64,000 nt of DNA from Tretioscincus oriximinensis (lineage: Eukaryota > Chordata > Lepidosauria > Squamata > Gymnophthalmidae). Of the stretch, positions 11,761-22,196 are shown piece after piece. A model generated the notes under the pieces. The model had not been told where the DNA came from. It saw nothing but the letters and a program-made list of their open reading frames with translations, and did not search any database. Each line of letters opens with the position of its first letter. The stretch's first letter is position 1. The stretch lies in contig JAJVDF010000416.1 in assembly GCA_022410635.1 (NCBI GenBank), positions 921,031 through 985,030 of the forward strand, given 5' to 3'. Made by a program: the position numbers and the translations under genes.

Positions 11761-14667
11761 ATAATAGTTAAACAAACCTGCTGAGGTGCTGTTTTGACAT
11801 GTACTTTTAATCTATCTTCAATCCTGAAGCAGTGGAGTAAATCAGGGAAAATATGTTTTCTCTAGTTTGGGACTGAAGATAAATTTAAATTTAATGTCAG
11901 AACAGTACTTAGAATTAAAAAGTATAGCAACAAGAAGTCAGAAAAATTGAAAATGTCTGGTTGAAGAGGTGTGTCTTTACCAGGTGTCAAAACATACACC
12001 ACATTATTGCACAATGAGTCTTTAGAGGAAAGCTATTCCACAAACTGGAAGACCTTCACCCTTCAAAGAACTGAACAAGAGGTAGGCAGAAGACCTCTTC
12101 TGCTTCCTTTGACAGAGGTGACTCTTGTATGTACAGGTAGCCCCTGACTTTACAAACTTGGACCAAGGTTTTACTTGTAAAGTGGAACTTATAAAGCAGG
12201 AGGCAATTTTGAACATTCAGCTTAGGATAACAACCTAAAGCTGAGAGCTTGTAAAGGTGTTACCTTGAAAAAGTGGAAACTTATTAAAGTGAGGTTTACT
12301 TATATTTGTATCTGCACTGCAGAAAGATAAAGACTGTTCCTAAGCTTTAACTACCTTTCTTAAGAAGAGAGTCTGAAGAAACATACAATACTTGCTTTCC
12401 AAAACAGTTTGATTCAAAGGCAAAGAGGGGACAGTTGTAAAAAACCTAGTGAAATTATTTGTTTGGTTTGCGTTTTTTTACATTTCTAGCCTTCAAGTGC
12501 TGCAACAACATGAGATACCAAAGAATGGACTGGCTGTGGGACTGGAAAAGTCCCCAGAATGCCATTTATCCAAATGTTTTTGAATTGGCACTTCATGCCA
12601 CGTGCCAAGTAAGGGACATCTTCTTTGAAAGAGGCATCCCAAGAATAGGACACCCTGCTCTTTGGTCAAGACACCTCTTCCAATGTCCTGACCAAAGAGC
12701 AGAAAGTCCCATTCTCAGCTGAAACTGGCTGTAGCTGAAACATGACCATGGTCTTGGCCTAAGCCCAGGTAGATCTCTGGTTTCATATGATCATAGTTCA
12801 AGATAAATGGTGAACTAAAAGCTCTAACCCTCATTAGGTTCAGGTGGCACAGATTTGACTTTTGGACCAAAGAACAGATACCAAATTATTTCTAGAATTG
12901 TTTTTCTTTAAGGAATTGTTGTTTATCCAGGAACTCAAATGCTCCCAGCCATGGGGAATTCCAGAGTGAATTTTGGAAACATACTATGGTGTGGCACTGA
13001 AGCTCAAATCCAGCACCCCTGAACACAGGTGATGTAGTTTGCATTAACATGTGGATTCAGAAAGTTTAGAAGTGTACTATATAGGTTTTAATCTGGGCTA
13101 AGGCTTTAGCTTTAATATTGTTGCCTACAGATAATTTTCTATCTTGGATGTTTGTCTTTAAAATAATTTACAATGGATATTATTCATAGTTTGAAAGGAA
13201 AATGTCACAAAAATGGAGAATGAATACATTTTTCTGGTAACCGGAGCATCTTCCTGTGGGAAATCCTTACGTGATGGGGAAAAACAAATTTCATTTTCAG
13301 ATTCAGTACCCCCAAAACATAAAAAAAATCAGCGGAAACTTTGGGAACCATTTTTTCCAGCGCAGATCTAGATGCAGAAACATTGATATCCTACACCTCA
13401 CAGGACTAGTCTCATGGTGTGGTAATGGCTTCATGCAGATATGGACAATTGGGATTTATCGAAATATAGCCAACTGGGTCAATAAATGCAGCAAATGAGG
13501 TACATTTGTAATTATAATCTTGAACTATCTTCTTTGCTTGTTTGTTTCTGCAATTTCTGTGGTAATAGGTATTAGCTTTGAAATATTTCCATATAGAAAT
13601 ATCTTTGTGTAGAAAATGAGTAATTCTGGAAAGATGACATGACATCAGGTTACAGCATCTCTCCTTATTAAAACACCTCCAGAAAATAATTCTTAATTAA
13701 GCTCATTCTTAAGGAAAGTTTTAATGTATACGTGAGACCAGGGCTAACAACATATTTTGATGGTATAAAGTGGAACAATATCAGTTCATTGGCATCTTCT
13801 AAGAAAATAAATAATGGAGCATCTAAAACATTTACAAATGGATTATTTATTTATTTTAAAATATATATCTTGCTCTTTACCAATAGGCCCCAGGGTGAGC
13901 AACAACAGAAAAAGATAAATNATTAAAATATATTTAAAATAAAAGCCTACTGTTTGTCACCCTCAATGCAAGAAAAAAAATCCTGCTTCATGGAGGAATC
14001 AGATCAAAGCAGCTGCCTCTGCTGGAAAATTCCTAGGTACCTCTTCCCTAAGTAAGTGGTTTCATTATTCAACTGCTCTAAACAGGGGAGCTATTATTCC
14101 GACAAGATCCAAAATTATTATACAGTATTCAAATTCTTTTGATTATCTTTGGTGGCTCTCCTCCTCCTTTTTCGACGGTGACTGTGTACAGTATTACGAA
14201 AACTGCTCCCTTCCCTACCCTGTGGATGTGAGTGAGGAAAGCCAAGGAAGTATAACACAAGAGAAAATTCTACCCAGATGTGATTGCCCAGAAAATTGTG
14301 GTCTTCAGCCATATTTCTGGTCTGTTCCAGTGGGTCTGCCCACAAATCTCATTTGCTAGACCCAGCAATTTCTCATAGCAATCCCCCATTGCTGCCATAA
14401 GGGGACAAGACATCTTTTCCCGTTCAGAACTGATAGGCAGAATGAATCATGCTTTAGTTGCTGTCCTCTGAAACAGATCAATTTCTACATTCTTTGTTTT
14501 TCCCATCACCTGAGGCAGTCCTTCTAAGCAGAAACTTTCCAGATTTTTTACTAAAACTGACATCATCCTTGATCCTTGGCTGTGCAGATTTAACCAAATA
14601 GAAGCTGTATTCTAAAAGTCTTAAATGCAGCTGACCTTTCTCAAAATGCCTGCTAGGAGTTCCCTTT
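11761..14667. other. Unassigned intergenic sequence with one small hairpin
   Basis: No supported gene. CTGCTCTTTGGTCA (12655-12668) is the exact complement of 12689-12702, a 14-bp hairpin with a 20-base loop. An AT-rich stretch at 13846-13935, with TTTATTTATTTT, may be an eroded retroelement tail. Confidence 0.5.
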
Positions 14668-14833
14668 GGCCCTGTCTCCACTGAGCCTTAGTCTAGGTCA
14701 TATCTTGGGACAGAGCTTGGCCACCCACATGCTAGTATAGGCTATGGCAGGCCCCGAAGCCTATACTAGCATGTAGATGGCAGACTCCTATTGCAAGATA
14801 TAGCCCAGAATAAGGCTCAGTGGGGACAGGGCC
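14668..14833. mobile_element. GGCCCTGTCC-type inverted-repeat MITE (copy B, best preserved)
   Basis: 166 bp with inverted ends GGCCCTGTCTCCACTGAGCC / GGCTCAGTGGGGACAGGGCC, the arms running most of the length. TTT flanks both sides, a possible 3-bp duplication that would fit a PIF/Harbinger-like origin. That class call is tentative. Confidence 0.7.
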
Positions 14834-14879
14834 TTTGAGTGCCTGACGCAATACATCCTGTCTAAGCAGAATTCTTAAA

Positions 14880-14985
14880 TATAAGGAATGTTTTACATGT
14901 CAAAAATGTAAGGAATGTCCTGCTAGATCAGACCCACCACTATCCAGTAGCCCATTCTTACTGTTTACAGAAGTCTACAAACAGA
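14880..14985 (-). mobile_element. Possible CR1 fragment
   Basis: TGTCCTGCTAGATCAGACCC and AGTAGCCCATTCT resemble the reverse of the common CR1 end (GCTGGATCAGACC). Diverged, and the limits are uncertain. Confidence 0.3.
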
Positions 14986-15190
14986 ACACAATTCTCCCAG
15001 CAACTAGCTGCCTTCAGCACAAATAACCTGTAATGGTTGATGCCATTCAAGTATTGACCAGCAATCATATCATGATGTACTCTGAGATTTTGACATACTG
15101 AATCTGAAACTATAATAATGATGGGGTTTTTTTTAATGTCCTTTGATCTATCTGATTTCCCTAATATTTAGTTTCACTATGTGACTCTTA

Positions 15191-15392
15191 TAGAGAAATA
15201 GCCGTGTTAGTCTAGTAGAAAGTCCAGCAAAGGAGCTAGCAGCACTTTGAGACTAACTTGAGAAAAGTGGGTGGCATAAGCTTTCCTAGACACGTCTACT
15301 GGCATCTGAAGAAGTAGATGTGTCTATGAAAGCTTATGCCACCCACTTTTCTCAAGTTAGTCTCAAAGTGCTGCTAGCTCCTTTGCTGGACT
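15191..15392. mobile_element. Near-perfect foldback (80-bp arms, 12-base loop)
   Basis: Arm 15221-15300 pairs with 15313-15392. The outer 65 bases are an exact match and the inner 15 have two mismatches. The loop is 15301-15312. The left side continues to 15191 with more of the same dispersed element, which also occurs at 9516-9590 and partly at 25250-25300. It lies about 1.7 kb upstream of the CpG island. If transcribed it would fold into a long double-stranded RNA hairpin. The element class is not determined. Confidence 0.85.
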
Positions 15393-15739
15393 ATGTGACT
15401 CTCAATTCTGGTGTTTTGGGAAGGCGATTTAGTCTTAAGAATTAAATCAATGTTACCGCTTGCCTAATTTTAGACACCTCTGGTTCGCATGCTTAGATAT
15501 AAAAGCCGCAAGCTTTCCACCTTTTCCTTGGACCAGTTTCTTTAGTATCTTGACTGTTTTCTTGCATTTCTTTTTATATAACATACACAGTACAGTAAAA
15601 TTCCAATCACAAAGTGACTATAATACTGGCAGTCTTAGTAACATTTTCACATTACTTGCCAATATGTTATTAGCAGCTTTTTTTTACAGCCAATACACAT
15701 TGGATCAAAACTTCAATTACAACTAGTTCATCCCCATTA

Positions 15740-16150
15740 ATTACAGGAATGGTTTGACTTTATTAAAAAAAAAACCCATGGGGTAAAAAGACTGTAGTAA
15801 ATGGAATATTAATACTTGGTATGATTATCTAATGGAATTATTTTTGTTTGACGTTGTTAGAGAAAGGAGGTTGAAATTGATGGGACAGTACTTAATATCA
15901 AGTTGGGAAAGAAACTGGTTGCCGGTAATAATGCATGGTGCCAGACACGATGTAAATGAAAGTTTGAGAAATGCTATTACCATGGCATATAATCAAATAT
16001 AGATAATTAATATGTGTTACCTCGGATCCTAGGGGGGAGGGGTGGAGTTTGTGTTTATGTGAATTTGTTTTTTTGTGTATGTAAATGTGTTTTTAATGCG
16101 TGTGTTTGTAAAAATATTAATAAAAATAAAAATTAAAAATTTTTAAAAAA
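15740..16150 (+). mobile_element. L1-type LINE 3' end
   Basis: Degraded coding-like text is followed by a G-rich patch (CTAGGGGGGAGGGGTGGAG, 16030-16048) and an A-rich end (AATAAAAATAAAAATTAAAA...). A G-rich 3' untranslated segment before an A tail is characteristic of L1. No target duplication identified. Confidence 0.45.
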
Positions 16151-16164
16151 ACATCACTTTGGAA

Positions 16165-16303
16165 TACTATTTGCAGGGCGTTGAGAAGAGGTGAAGATTT
16201 TGACTTCTTCTGTTTCAGCCTGCCTTGGTGCAATTGAGGGGCCACTGTGTGAGACCAGATGGGCCCAGCCCGATTCAGCAGGGCTCCTCTTGTGTTCTTA
16301 TGA
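16165..16303 (+). mobile_element. CR1-like LINE, 3' fragment
   Basis: It contains TACTATTTGCAGGGCGTTGA, GGGGCCACTGTGTGAGACCAGA and CAGCAGGGCTCCTCTTGTGTTCTTATG, the family 3' end seen at 2738-2942 with a short deletion. Confidence 0.6.
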
Positions 16304-16406
16304 CTATCTTTACACCTTGCTATTCCATGAATGAATCCTGTGTGTGTCTGCAGTTTGAGTCTACAAAAGCCAGTGATACCAACTTTTTCCCCCTTGTTAG
16401 CTTATA

Positions 16407-16712
16407 GAAGAAGAAGAAAAACTTGGTTCTTACACCCCACTTTTCTCACCTTTCAAAGGGACTCAAAGCGGCTTACAAGGATATATTTTGCCCGAAAGCT
16501 TCCATTCTATCTTCCCCACCAGGCTGTGGTGGTTCCCATGTATCTACTTGCAGTCAGTTGCCATTTCTTGCAATTCATGCTTTCGAATAGCTGGGTTGGC
16601 TAGAGCTACAGGCTAGGGGAAGGTGATCAGCCCTCCCCACGTCCCACACAGGGCTTCGAAACCCCATCTCCCAGGCGAGAGACGGATTCCTAAGCGACTG
16701 AGCTATCCGTGC
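16407..16712 (-). mobile_element. tRNA-derived SINE, second family, with A and B boxes
   Basis: On the minus strand the head reads ACGGATAGCTCAGTCGCTTA (A-box-like TAGCTCAGTCGC) and GGGGTTTCGAAGCCCTG (B-box-like GGTTTCGAAGCC), about 45 bases apart as in a tRNA. The tail, near 16407-16480, contains CGGCTTACAAG and GTGGGGTGTAAGAACCAAG, resembling other SINE tails here (48981 and 62838). The head differs from the GAGCCAGTTTGG family. Confidence 0.6.
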
Positions 16713-16796
16713 CTGCTATAATCTATACGGGCATGTAAATGGCGGGCTCCAATTCTGAGGTAATAGCCCAGAATAAGGCTCAGTGGGGACAGGGCC
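16711..16796. mobile_element. GGCCCTGTCC-type MITE (copy C, right half)
   Basis: Only one arm remains, reading ...AGCCCAGAATAAGGCTCAG then TGGGGACAGGGCC at the right end, matching the right half of 14668-14833. The left half is missing; it abuts the SINE at 16407-16712, about 250 bp upstream of the promoter. Confidence 0.65.
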
Positions 16797-17040
16797 TACT
16801 CTGGAGGTCCAATGCAGGCCTGTACTAGAAAACTGCAGTTCAGGTTCTGTGGTGAAACGGAGCTCCCGAGCATGTGCAGAGAAGGCGGCCTTCCCATACT
16901 CCCCCTGGAACCGGGGCAGGGAAGGGCACTTCCCCATGTGACCTCTCTCAGCCCTCCATCCATACTCAAGGCGGCCGGGGAAGGCGACGGTGAGGGAGGC
17001 AACAGAGCCCGTAGTTGCTTGGGAGCCGCACCCAAGGCCT

Positions 17041-17140
17041 CTCGGGCTCCAATCAGGGGCCGGGGCGGAGTCGAGGTGGATTGGCGCGGCGGCTGCCTCT
17101 GAGCTCGCTCTGCTGGCGGGATGCTCGTGCGGCGGCGGAG
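17041..17140 (+). promoter_or_regulatory. MYO10-like: Predicted TATA-less core promoter of the myosin-X-like gene
   Basis: Inside the CpG-rich block and just upstream of coding exon 1 lie a forward CCAAT box (17049-17053, CCAATCA), an Sp1-type GC box GGGGCGGAG (17062-17070), and an inverted CCAAT box ATTGG (17080-17084) that overlaps an E2F-like TTGGCGCG (17081-17088). Two opposed CCAAT boxes about 31 bp apart with a GC box between them are typical of NF-Y/Sp1-driven CpG-island promoters. No TATA box is evident. Transcription would plausibly start about 17100-17140. The motifs are seen directly; binding and the start site are inferred. Confidence 0.5.
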
Positions 17141-17201
17141 AATCCCCTCATTGCTGCTGCTGCTGCTGCTGCTGCTTCCCAGGGCGCCGGGCGAGTGCTG
17201 A
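17121..17201 (+). other. Upstream ORF 1 in predicted 5' leader (26 codons, poly-leucine)
   Basis: This ATG-initiated frame lies before and out of frame with the myosin ATG at 17375. It encodes 26 residues: a short Arg-rich start (MLVRRRRIPS), nine leucines from the CTG repeat, and a short tail ending in Cys. G at -3 gives a fair initiation context. If it lies in the mRNA it would act as an upstream ORF that depresses translation of the myosin. The leucine run resembles a signal-peptide core, but no mature protein follows. Whether it is transcribed depends on the true start site. Confidence 0.4.
17151..17177 (+). repeat. CTG trinucleotide repeat in predicted 5' UTR
   Basis: TTG followed by seven CTG units and CTT, about 200 bp before the start codon of the myosin-X-like gene. 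It supplies the leucine run of uORF 1. Short CTG/CAG tracts in CpG islands can vary in length between individuals. Whether this one does cannot be seen here. Confidence 0.8.
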
Positions 17202-17282
17202 GGAGAATCCGGAGCGAGGGCGCTTTACCACACGGCTCCCCCACCACACACCCCGCGCGCCATCCGGGCCCAGCGGACGCGC

Positions 17283-17324
17283 ATGAGGCCGCCTCGCGGC
17301 TGCTTCCCTCGGCTCGGCAGGTAG
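17283..17324 (+). other. Upstream ORF 2 in predicted 5' leader (13 codons)
   Basis: ATG followed by 12 codons and a TAG, ending 50 bases before the predicted myosin ATG. The context is weak (C at -3). It would lie in the 5' leader of any transcript starting near 17100. A coding role is unlikely; an effect on scanning ribosomes is possible. Confidence 0.35.
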
Positions 17325-17374
17325 ACCTCGCCTTCCTCTGCCGCTGGGACGACGGGGGGCCTCGTCGGGAGCAG

Positions 17375-17398
17375 ATGGACCCCCGACTGCTGCAGGAG
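17375..17398 (+). CDS. MYO10-like: Unconventional myosin-X-like, coding exon 1 (start codon)
   Basis: The frame is ATG plus seven codons (MDPRLLQE) followed by the donor GTGAGG. MYO10 proteins also begin with a very short first coding exon (MD..., 7 residues) that splices in phase 0 to an exon starting with GT-VW. Exon 2 at 38908 starts GTHVW in phase 0, so the two fit. The frame is open upstream but contains no other ATG, and it lies in the CpG island, which supports this start (+4 is G; -3 is C, a moderate context). At eight codons the call rests on position, phase and the MYO10 parallel rather than on similarity. Confidence 0.72.
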
Positions 17399-20300
17399 GT
17401 GAGGCGGAGCGGCGGGGATCTTGTTGCGCTTGGCGGTGAAGGGGAGGGATCCGTCCACCTGCCCAGCAGCTCCTGCGGCTGCTCCAGAACTGGGGGGTTC
17501 CCTCCTTTCCGTCCTCCTTCCAGGCGTCGGGGTGGGCGGGCGGGCGGGCGGAAGGGCTCTTCTACCTGGCTGGGCGACGGCTAGGACGGGGCTCTGCTCT
17601 GCCCGCGTCCCTGGCAGGCGCGGCTGCACTGCTGTCCCCAGGCGGCTGAGCGAGGGGGTTGCACGGGGACGTCTTGGTGATCCGGGGCGTACCGGGGGAG
17701 GGTTGAGGCTGCTGGCCTGGGAGCCGTTTTAGATCCGAAGCTTCAGATACTCCCCACTCACATGGCGGCCTGGGCGGCTTTTCTTTCTGGCGCTCAGAGC
17801 TGCAGGCTCCCAGCAGCCGTTCCACCCCCACACTTCGCCTGGCAGAGCAGCAGCGATGCTGCATTTCGCCCTGGACCGGAGCAGACCAGGGGTTGCTGCT
17901 CTGGGGAAGTGGAGTAAAGCTCCCAGGTGTATTTGCATGGAAAAGGAGAGGGGGGGGGGAGAACCTGCGTCCGGGGATCGCTTCTTGATACACATTAGGC
18001 ATTGGGTCTGATGTCTGAAAACCTTGGGCCAGGGACGGGTAGGTTGCCCTGGAATAGCAAAATTGGCTTTAGTGTCAAGGGAGTCTGCTCCGTAGACGGC
18101 GCACAAATGGTGCCGCCACCACCACCGCTCTGATTTATTAGCTCAGGGTTAGCAGTCTCATGGATCCTAAAAAAAGAACAGAAAGGGCGAGTAGATGAAG
18201 AAATACGGTGCACTGGATCGCGGGTTTCCTTCACAATGGGTGTGAGGTAATCCGGTTGCTGTCGCTGATCAATAAAACAGCCCTGGGAAACTGATCCGGG
18301 GGCTTCCATCCCTGTTGCTGGCTCCCTTCTGGCAGCGCCGCATCAGTGTGTGTGGTTTTGAATCTGACTTCGTTGGTGTCAGAAGGCTGATTTAGAGCAC
18401 TTTCGAAACCATCTGGTTTTCCCCTGCGCTTGGGCAAGTGGGTGCATTGTATTGCAATATGTCAACAGGACCCTGAAATCCAAAACTTAATTGAAAATGC
18501 AAAGGGGCCTGTAGGGGATTCTGTAGTAGGATCTCTAATGCACACAATGGATTTTGCACTTATGCTAATAGAGCATCTGCTCATGCGGAGGAGGAGGAGG
18601 AGGGGATTCTTATAAAATAACTGAATCTGGCTTGCAAGAGGAGATTGAATTCTTCAATTATAGTGATAGATAGCTGTCCCTTTGCACTTACAGCAAAGAT
18701 AGTCAGTTTATCCTCCATTTGTGAGCAACCTTGGATATTCTACCCACCATTACTGCATGTGGGTGCATACAAGATCATGCGTGCAAGTCCATGTGTGCAT
18801 AGACACTTTTATGCGCCTATATTCCTAATGCATGAGTAGTGTGGTTACCAAAAAGAAAATCTAGACAAAATCAATAGATAATTTTATCAGGGAAACTTTA
18901 ACTTAAAGCTATTTTCACTGAAATAAATCATTTAGGTTTTACTGGACTTTCAGGTAGAATGCTGGTCAAATATATATCAACGTGGTTTTTCTGCAAGTAG
19001 CCAGGGGTTCAACTATGGGGGATGGCCTAAGCTCCCTTGCTCTATGACATCACTTCTATGTATAAAATACAGTTATGGCTGATCTGAGCTTGACTGTATG
19101 ACTGTTTGCCCCAAATTTAGAGATTTGTAGCTTTTGCTAAGGTCTTCCATGCTTGGGAAGCCCTAGCACATAAAGCCATGCTAGACTAGAAGGCTTTAAG
19201 GAAGGATTAGATAAACGTACAGAGCACAAGTGTATGAATGGTTATCGGAATATATGCCTACTAGGTACTGCCTTCTAGGCTGAGAAGAGAACCAGGATGC
19301 CTCTAAAGGCCATTGTAAGAAGGTAAACCAGCTGAAAGTTTTGTCTGGATCTTATATTCATTACACAGCCTGATCAAGTTTATTCCAGAATTTACTCTAA
19401 ATCCAGAATAAATCATTTGCAATTGCCTTCCTACTCATCTTCAATATTCCACACTGTTTCCTGTTTTCCTGTTACATCACATGACATGTCCCATAAGTCA
19501 TTACTGTGCTTTAATTACTACACTTCCCAGCATTCTCCATCAGTTGAGAGTCAATGAACTTTTACGTCTAGCCTTGAAGTCTCACAATATCTAACATGTT
19601 CCCATGATAGAATGCCTTACGAAGGCTTTTTAACGAATTTACACAGTAGTCCGAAATTAAGTCAGAAAAAAAGGAGTGATCAGAAAAACCGGGACCACGG
19701 GCCTTTTTAGCGAGTGGATCACTGAACCTGCACGAACCTGCGGGGTGGATTCAGCCTGATGTAGGTACTATAGTGGTAAAAATATTCGTAGGTATGCAGC
19801 CTGAATCCATCTCTTCCCTTTTCCCCCTACAATTGAGGATGTATCGGGATGGCCCAATGGCTACAGGAACAATGGACTCTTGTGCACATGGAGACTTTCT
19901 GACTCCTTTGCCAATTCAGAGCTTATTTTTGTCTTGAGAATGATTAGCAAAGTTTTTCTTCCACTTCTGAAACAGTTGTAGGAGATAGAGATTTTACTAT
20001 TGCTATCTACCCTGAGGTCTTTGGGTTGGTTCCCTTGATTGATATGGGATGTTTTCCCACCCTCTGTTAGTTTCTGGGCCATAACGTTCAGTGTCTGAGC
20101 TGCCCCTGCACTGAAAGGACAGGAACAAATAATGAGTTGGGGGGAGAACCATGCTACCCCCACCCTCTCATTGTTTCCTTTATCTGAACAGATGTTTTTA
20201 TGGATTTCACCCTATTCCACCCCCTCTTGTACTCTGGCCTGGTTCTTCCCTTTCCCTTTACTTCTTGTGCAGAATATGGCCTGGGGCTGCTTTAGCCTTT

Positions 20301-21884
20301 AACTCATTGACCTCCTGGTCTGCAGACATCAAGGGCCTGGCTATAGGAAGAGGATCTTGCATGAGTCAGCCCCCTGGCCAGGATGAAAAGGACCTGAAAA
20401 TGCATGCTGAAGTGGCCAATTCCTGCCACTAAACAAAGTACCACCTCTGTTTTGCATTTATGACAGCTAGCAACAATTCTTCTTTTTCCTTCTGGCAAGT
20501 AAGAGTTCAGCTTTTAGGATAAACACTGCTGGAACCTGGACTATTTCTTACACCACAATGTTAGCTACTTTCAAAAGGATTTTTCTAGGAAAGCCGTTGA
20601 GAGGGTCTGGAAATCAAGAGCAGATATGCAGGGGGATCTATTCCAGAACTTAAGAACTTATGCATATTTAAAAGGATGGAGTTTGTCACTCTAAGCAGCA
20701 GCAAAAGGAGTTGTAAACTCCCATTCTTGATCTATTTCTCTGTTCCCTGTCTTACCATAGTCCCTAGGGAAGCTCTGTATATTTCTTAAATTTTTGCTAT
20801 TTTGCTGTCTGTTTCCACCCTCAACATGCCTGTTACTGGGATTAACAAGACAGCACTGGATTGGTTAGATGAGATTCAGAATCTTGGGACCAAGTTCCAT
20901 TTAAGTTTTAACCCATCCTCAGTCCATTTTTAAAGTGAGCAATATATCAGCAAAGTGATGAGGCATTTTCTTTCACTGTAACTGTCTAATATAAAGGCAG
21001 ATTTTCTGTGTGACAGTTTGCCAACATTCTTGCCAATATAGTTTAGTCCTTAAACATTTTCTAGATGTCTTCTCTTATGTGAAGTAATCTAATGGAACAG
21101 ATTTATACATGTATGGAAGGGTGAAGAGTTACAAAAGGAATAAGACACAGTCAAACTCCTCTAACATTCCAAAATGCAAAAGTTAGCAGGATACCGGAAG
21201 GTAGGTTCTTCTATAAGAGTTAAAAAGGATATGTTCGATATATCCTGACTTCCAAGATGCAGAACATGGTCTCAGCCAAGTATTTCTGGGATGAAAATAC
21301 CCAGATAGAAGAAGATCAATCTAGGTATGGGCTGAAGAAATGACTAAGGCAGTGGCATGAAACAGCCAGGCACACAGTTGGAGTTCACTAGTTTACCTTC
21401 CTGCCTAGCTGAATGTCTTTTTGTCCACTATTATGCTAAGTTTAATAATTGACTTCAAATCAAATAATCCCAAGTATTATCTTTTGAGTAAAAACAAACA
21501 ACAGCAATATGTAGGTTTGGTTGAATTGTGAAAGGGGGCATCCCTATTGTGTTGTGGGAGTCCTCATGAGTGGCACAGAGCCTACTGTGCCAGCTCTTAA
21601 NTGCCTCAGCATGTGTGGTGGCCAGACCTCCTGCTCACAGGGGACTCTTGATCACAGGCATCTCCAATTACAGNCTGAAAAACTGGGCAACATACTGGAA
21701 GACCGCTCTCTGGCTTTCTTTTGCCTTGAAGAAAACAAATCTTCTGCTACATGCTAGAATGAATTCTAGTCACTCAATTTCCTCTTTGGGTGAGCCAGAA
21801 GCAGAAAGTGAAAGAAGAGAGCTGCAGTTTAGTGCACTTTGTTGTGGTATCTTCAGCCAGCTGAATTTGCATGGACACAAAAAC

Positions 21885-21965
21885 AGAAGGAGAGCCCTGT
21901 TGGGTCAGGCCATACAACATCCAGTCTCACACAGTGGCCCACCAACTATTTCTGTGCACCTCAAA
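21885..21965 (-). mobile_element. CR1-like LINE, 3' fragment
   Basis: AGAGCCCTGTTGGGTCAGGCC and TCTCACACAGTGGCCCACCAA are the reverse-strand form of the family's 3' end. Confidence 0.55.
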
Positions 21966-21989
21966 CATACGACAAAACTTCACTTGCCC

Positions 21990-22196
21990 ACATCATCATC
22001 ACGTTTATTAATAACGCCCATTTTATCAGAGGGTGGCACATATAGCTTTTGTTGCATTTTTCACAATAGACACCCTGTGAAATAGACAAGACTGCAAGAA
22101 TTCTAAAGAACTGCGACTGGCCTGTGGTCCCCCAGCTGGCTTCATGGTGGAATCGAACCAGGAACACGCTAATCACTACACCAAACTGGCTCTCAA
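21990..22196 (-). mobile_element. SINE (S3)
   Basis: Minus-strand member of the GAGCCAGTTTGGTGTAGTG family: head at 22196, tail ATAAACG at about 21995. It shares ATGTGCCACCCTCTGAT with S4 and S10, a subfamily lacking the GACCTTCGGG segment. Confidence 0.75.

Larger units (their letters stand above)
16960..17745. promoter_or_regulatory. CpG island spanning promoter, 5' leader, exon 1 and start of intron 1
   Basis: This is the only long GC- and CpG-rich block in an otherwise AT-rich window. CG dinucleotides are dense from about 16960 to 17745 and GC stays raised to about 18350. Long open frames in several directions here are a by-product of GC richness rather than genes. The island surrounds the predicted ATG at 17375, as expected for a vertebrate promoter island. 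Confidence 0.85.

Noticed and set aside
12655..12702. 14-bp hairpin as a possible microRNA precursor
   Set aside because: Arms are short of the ~22-bp duplex expected of a microRNA, and no flanking stem extends it.
16650..16712. A functional tRNA gene on the minus strand (A- and B-box-like words)
   Set aside because: No full cloverleaf or acceptor stem can be drawn, and the sequence continues into a SINE body and tail.
17015..17374. In-frame extension of exon 1 upstream of the ATG
   Set aside because: The frame is open but has only a TTG-type start and no ATG before 17375, and its translation looks like GC-rich leader sequence. MYO10 proteins start with a very short exon, which favours the ATG at 17375.
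17562..18106. Long minus-strand open frames in and after the CpG island
   Set aside because: They arise from GC richness and lack of stops, show no domain-like sequence, and have no splice support; no evidence for an antisense gene.
21570..22085. 171-codon plus-strand frame in intron 1
   Set aside because: It contains ambiguous bases, starts at a non-ATG codon and runs through CR1 and SINE sequence.
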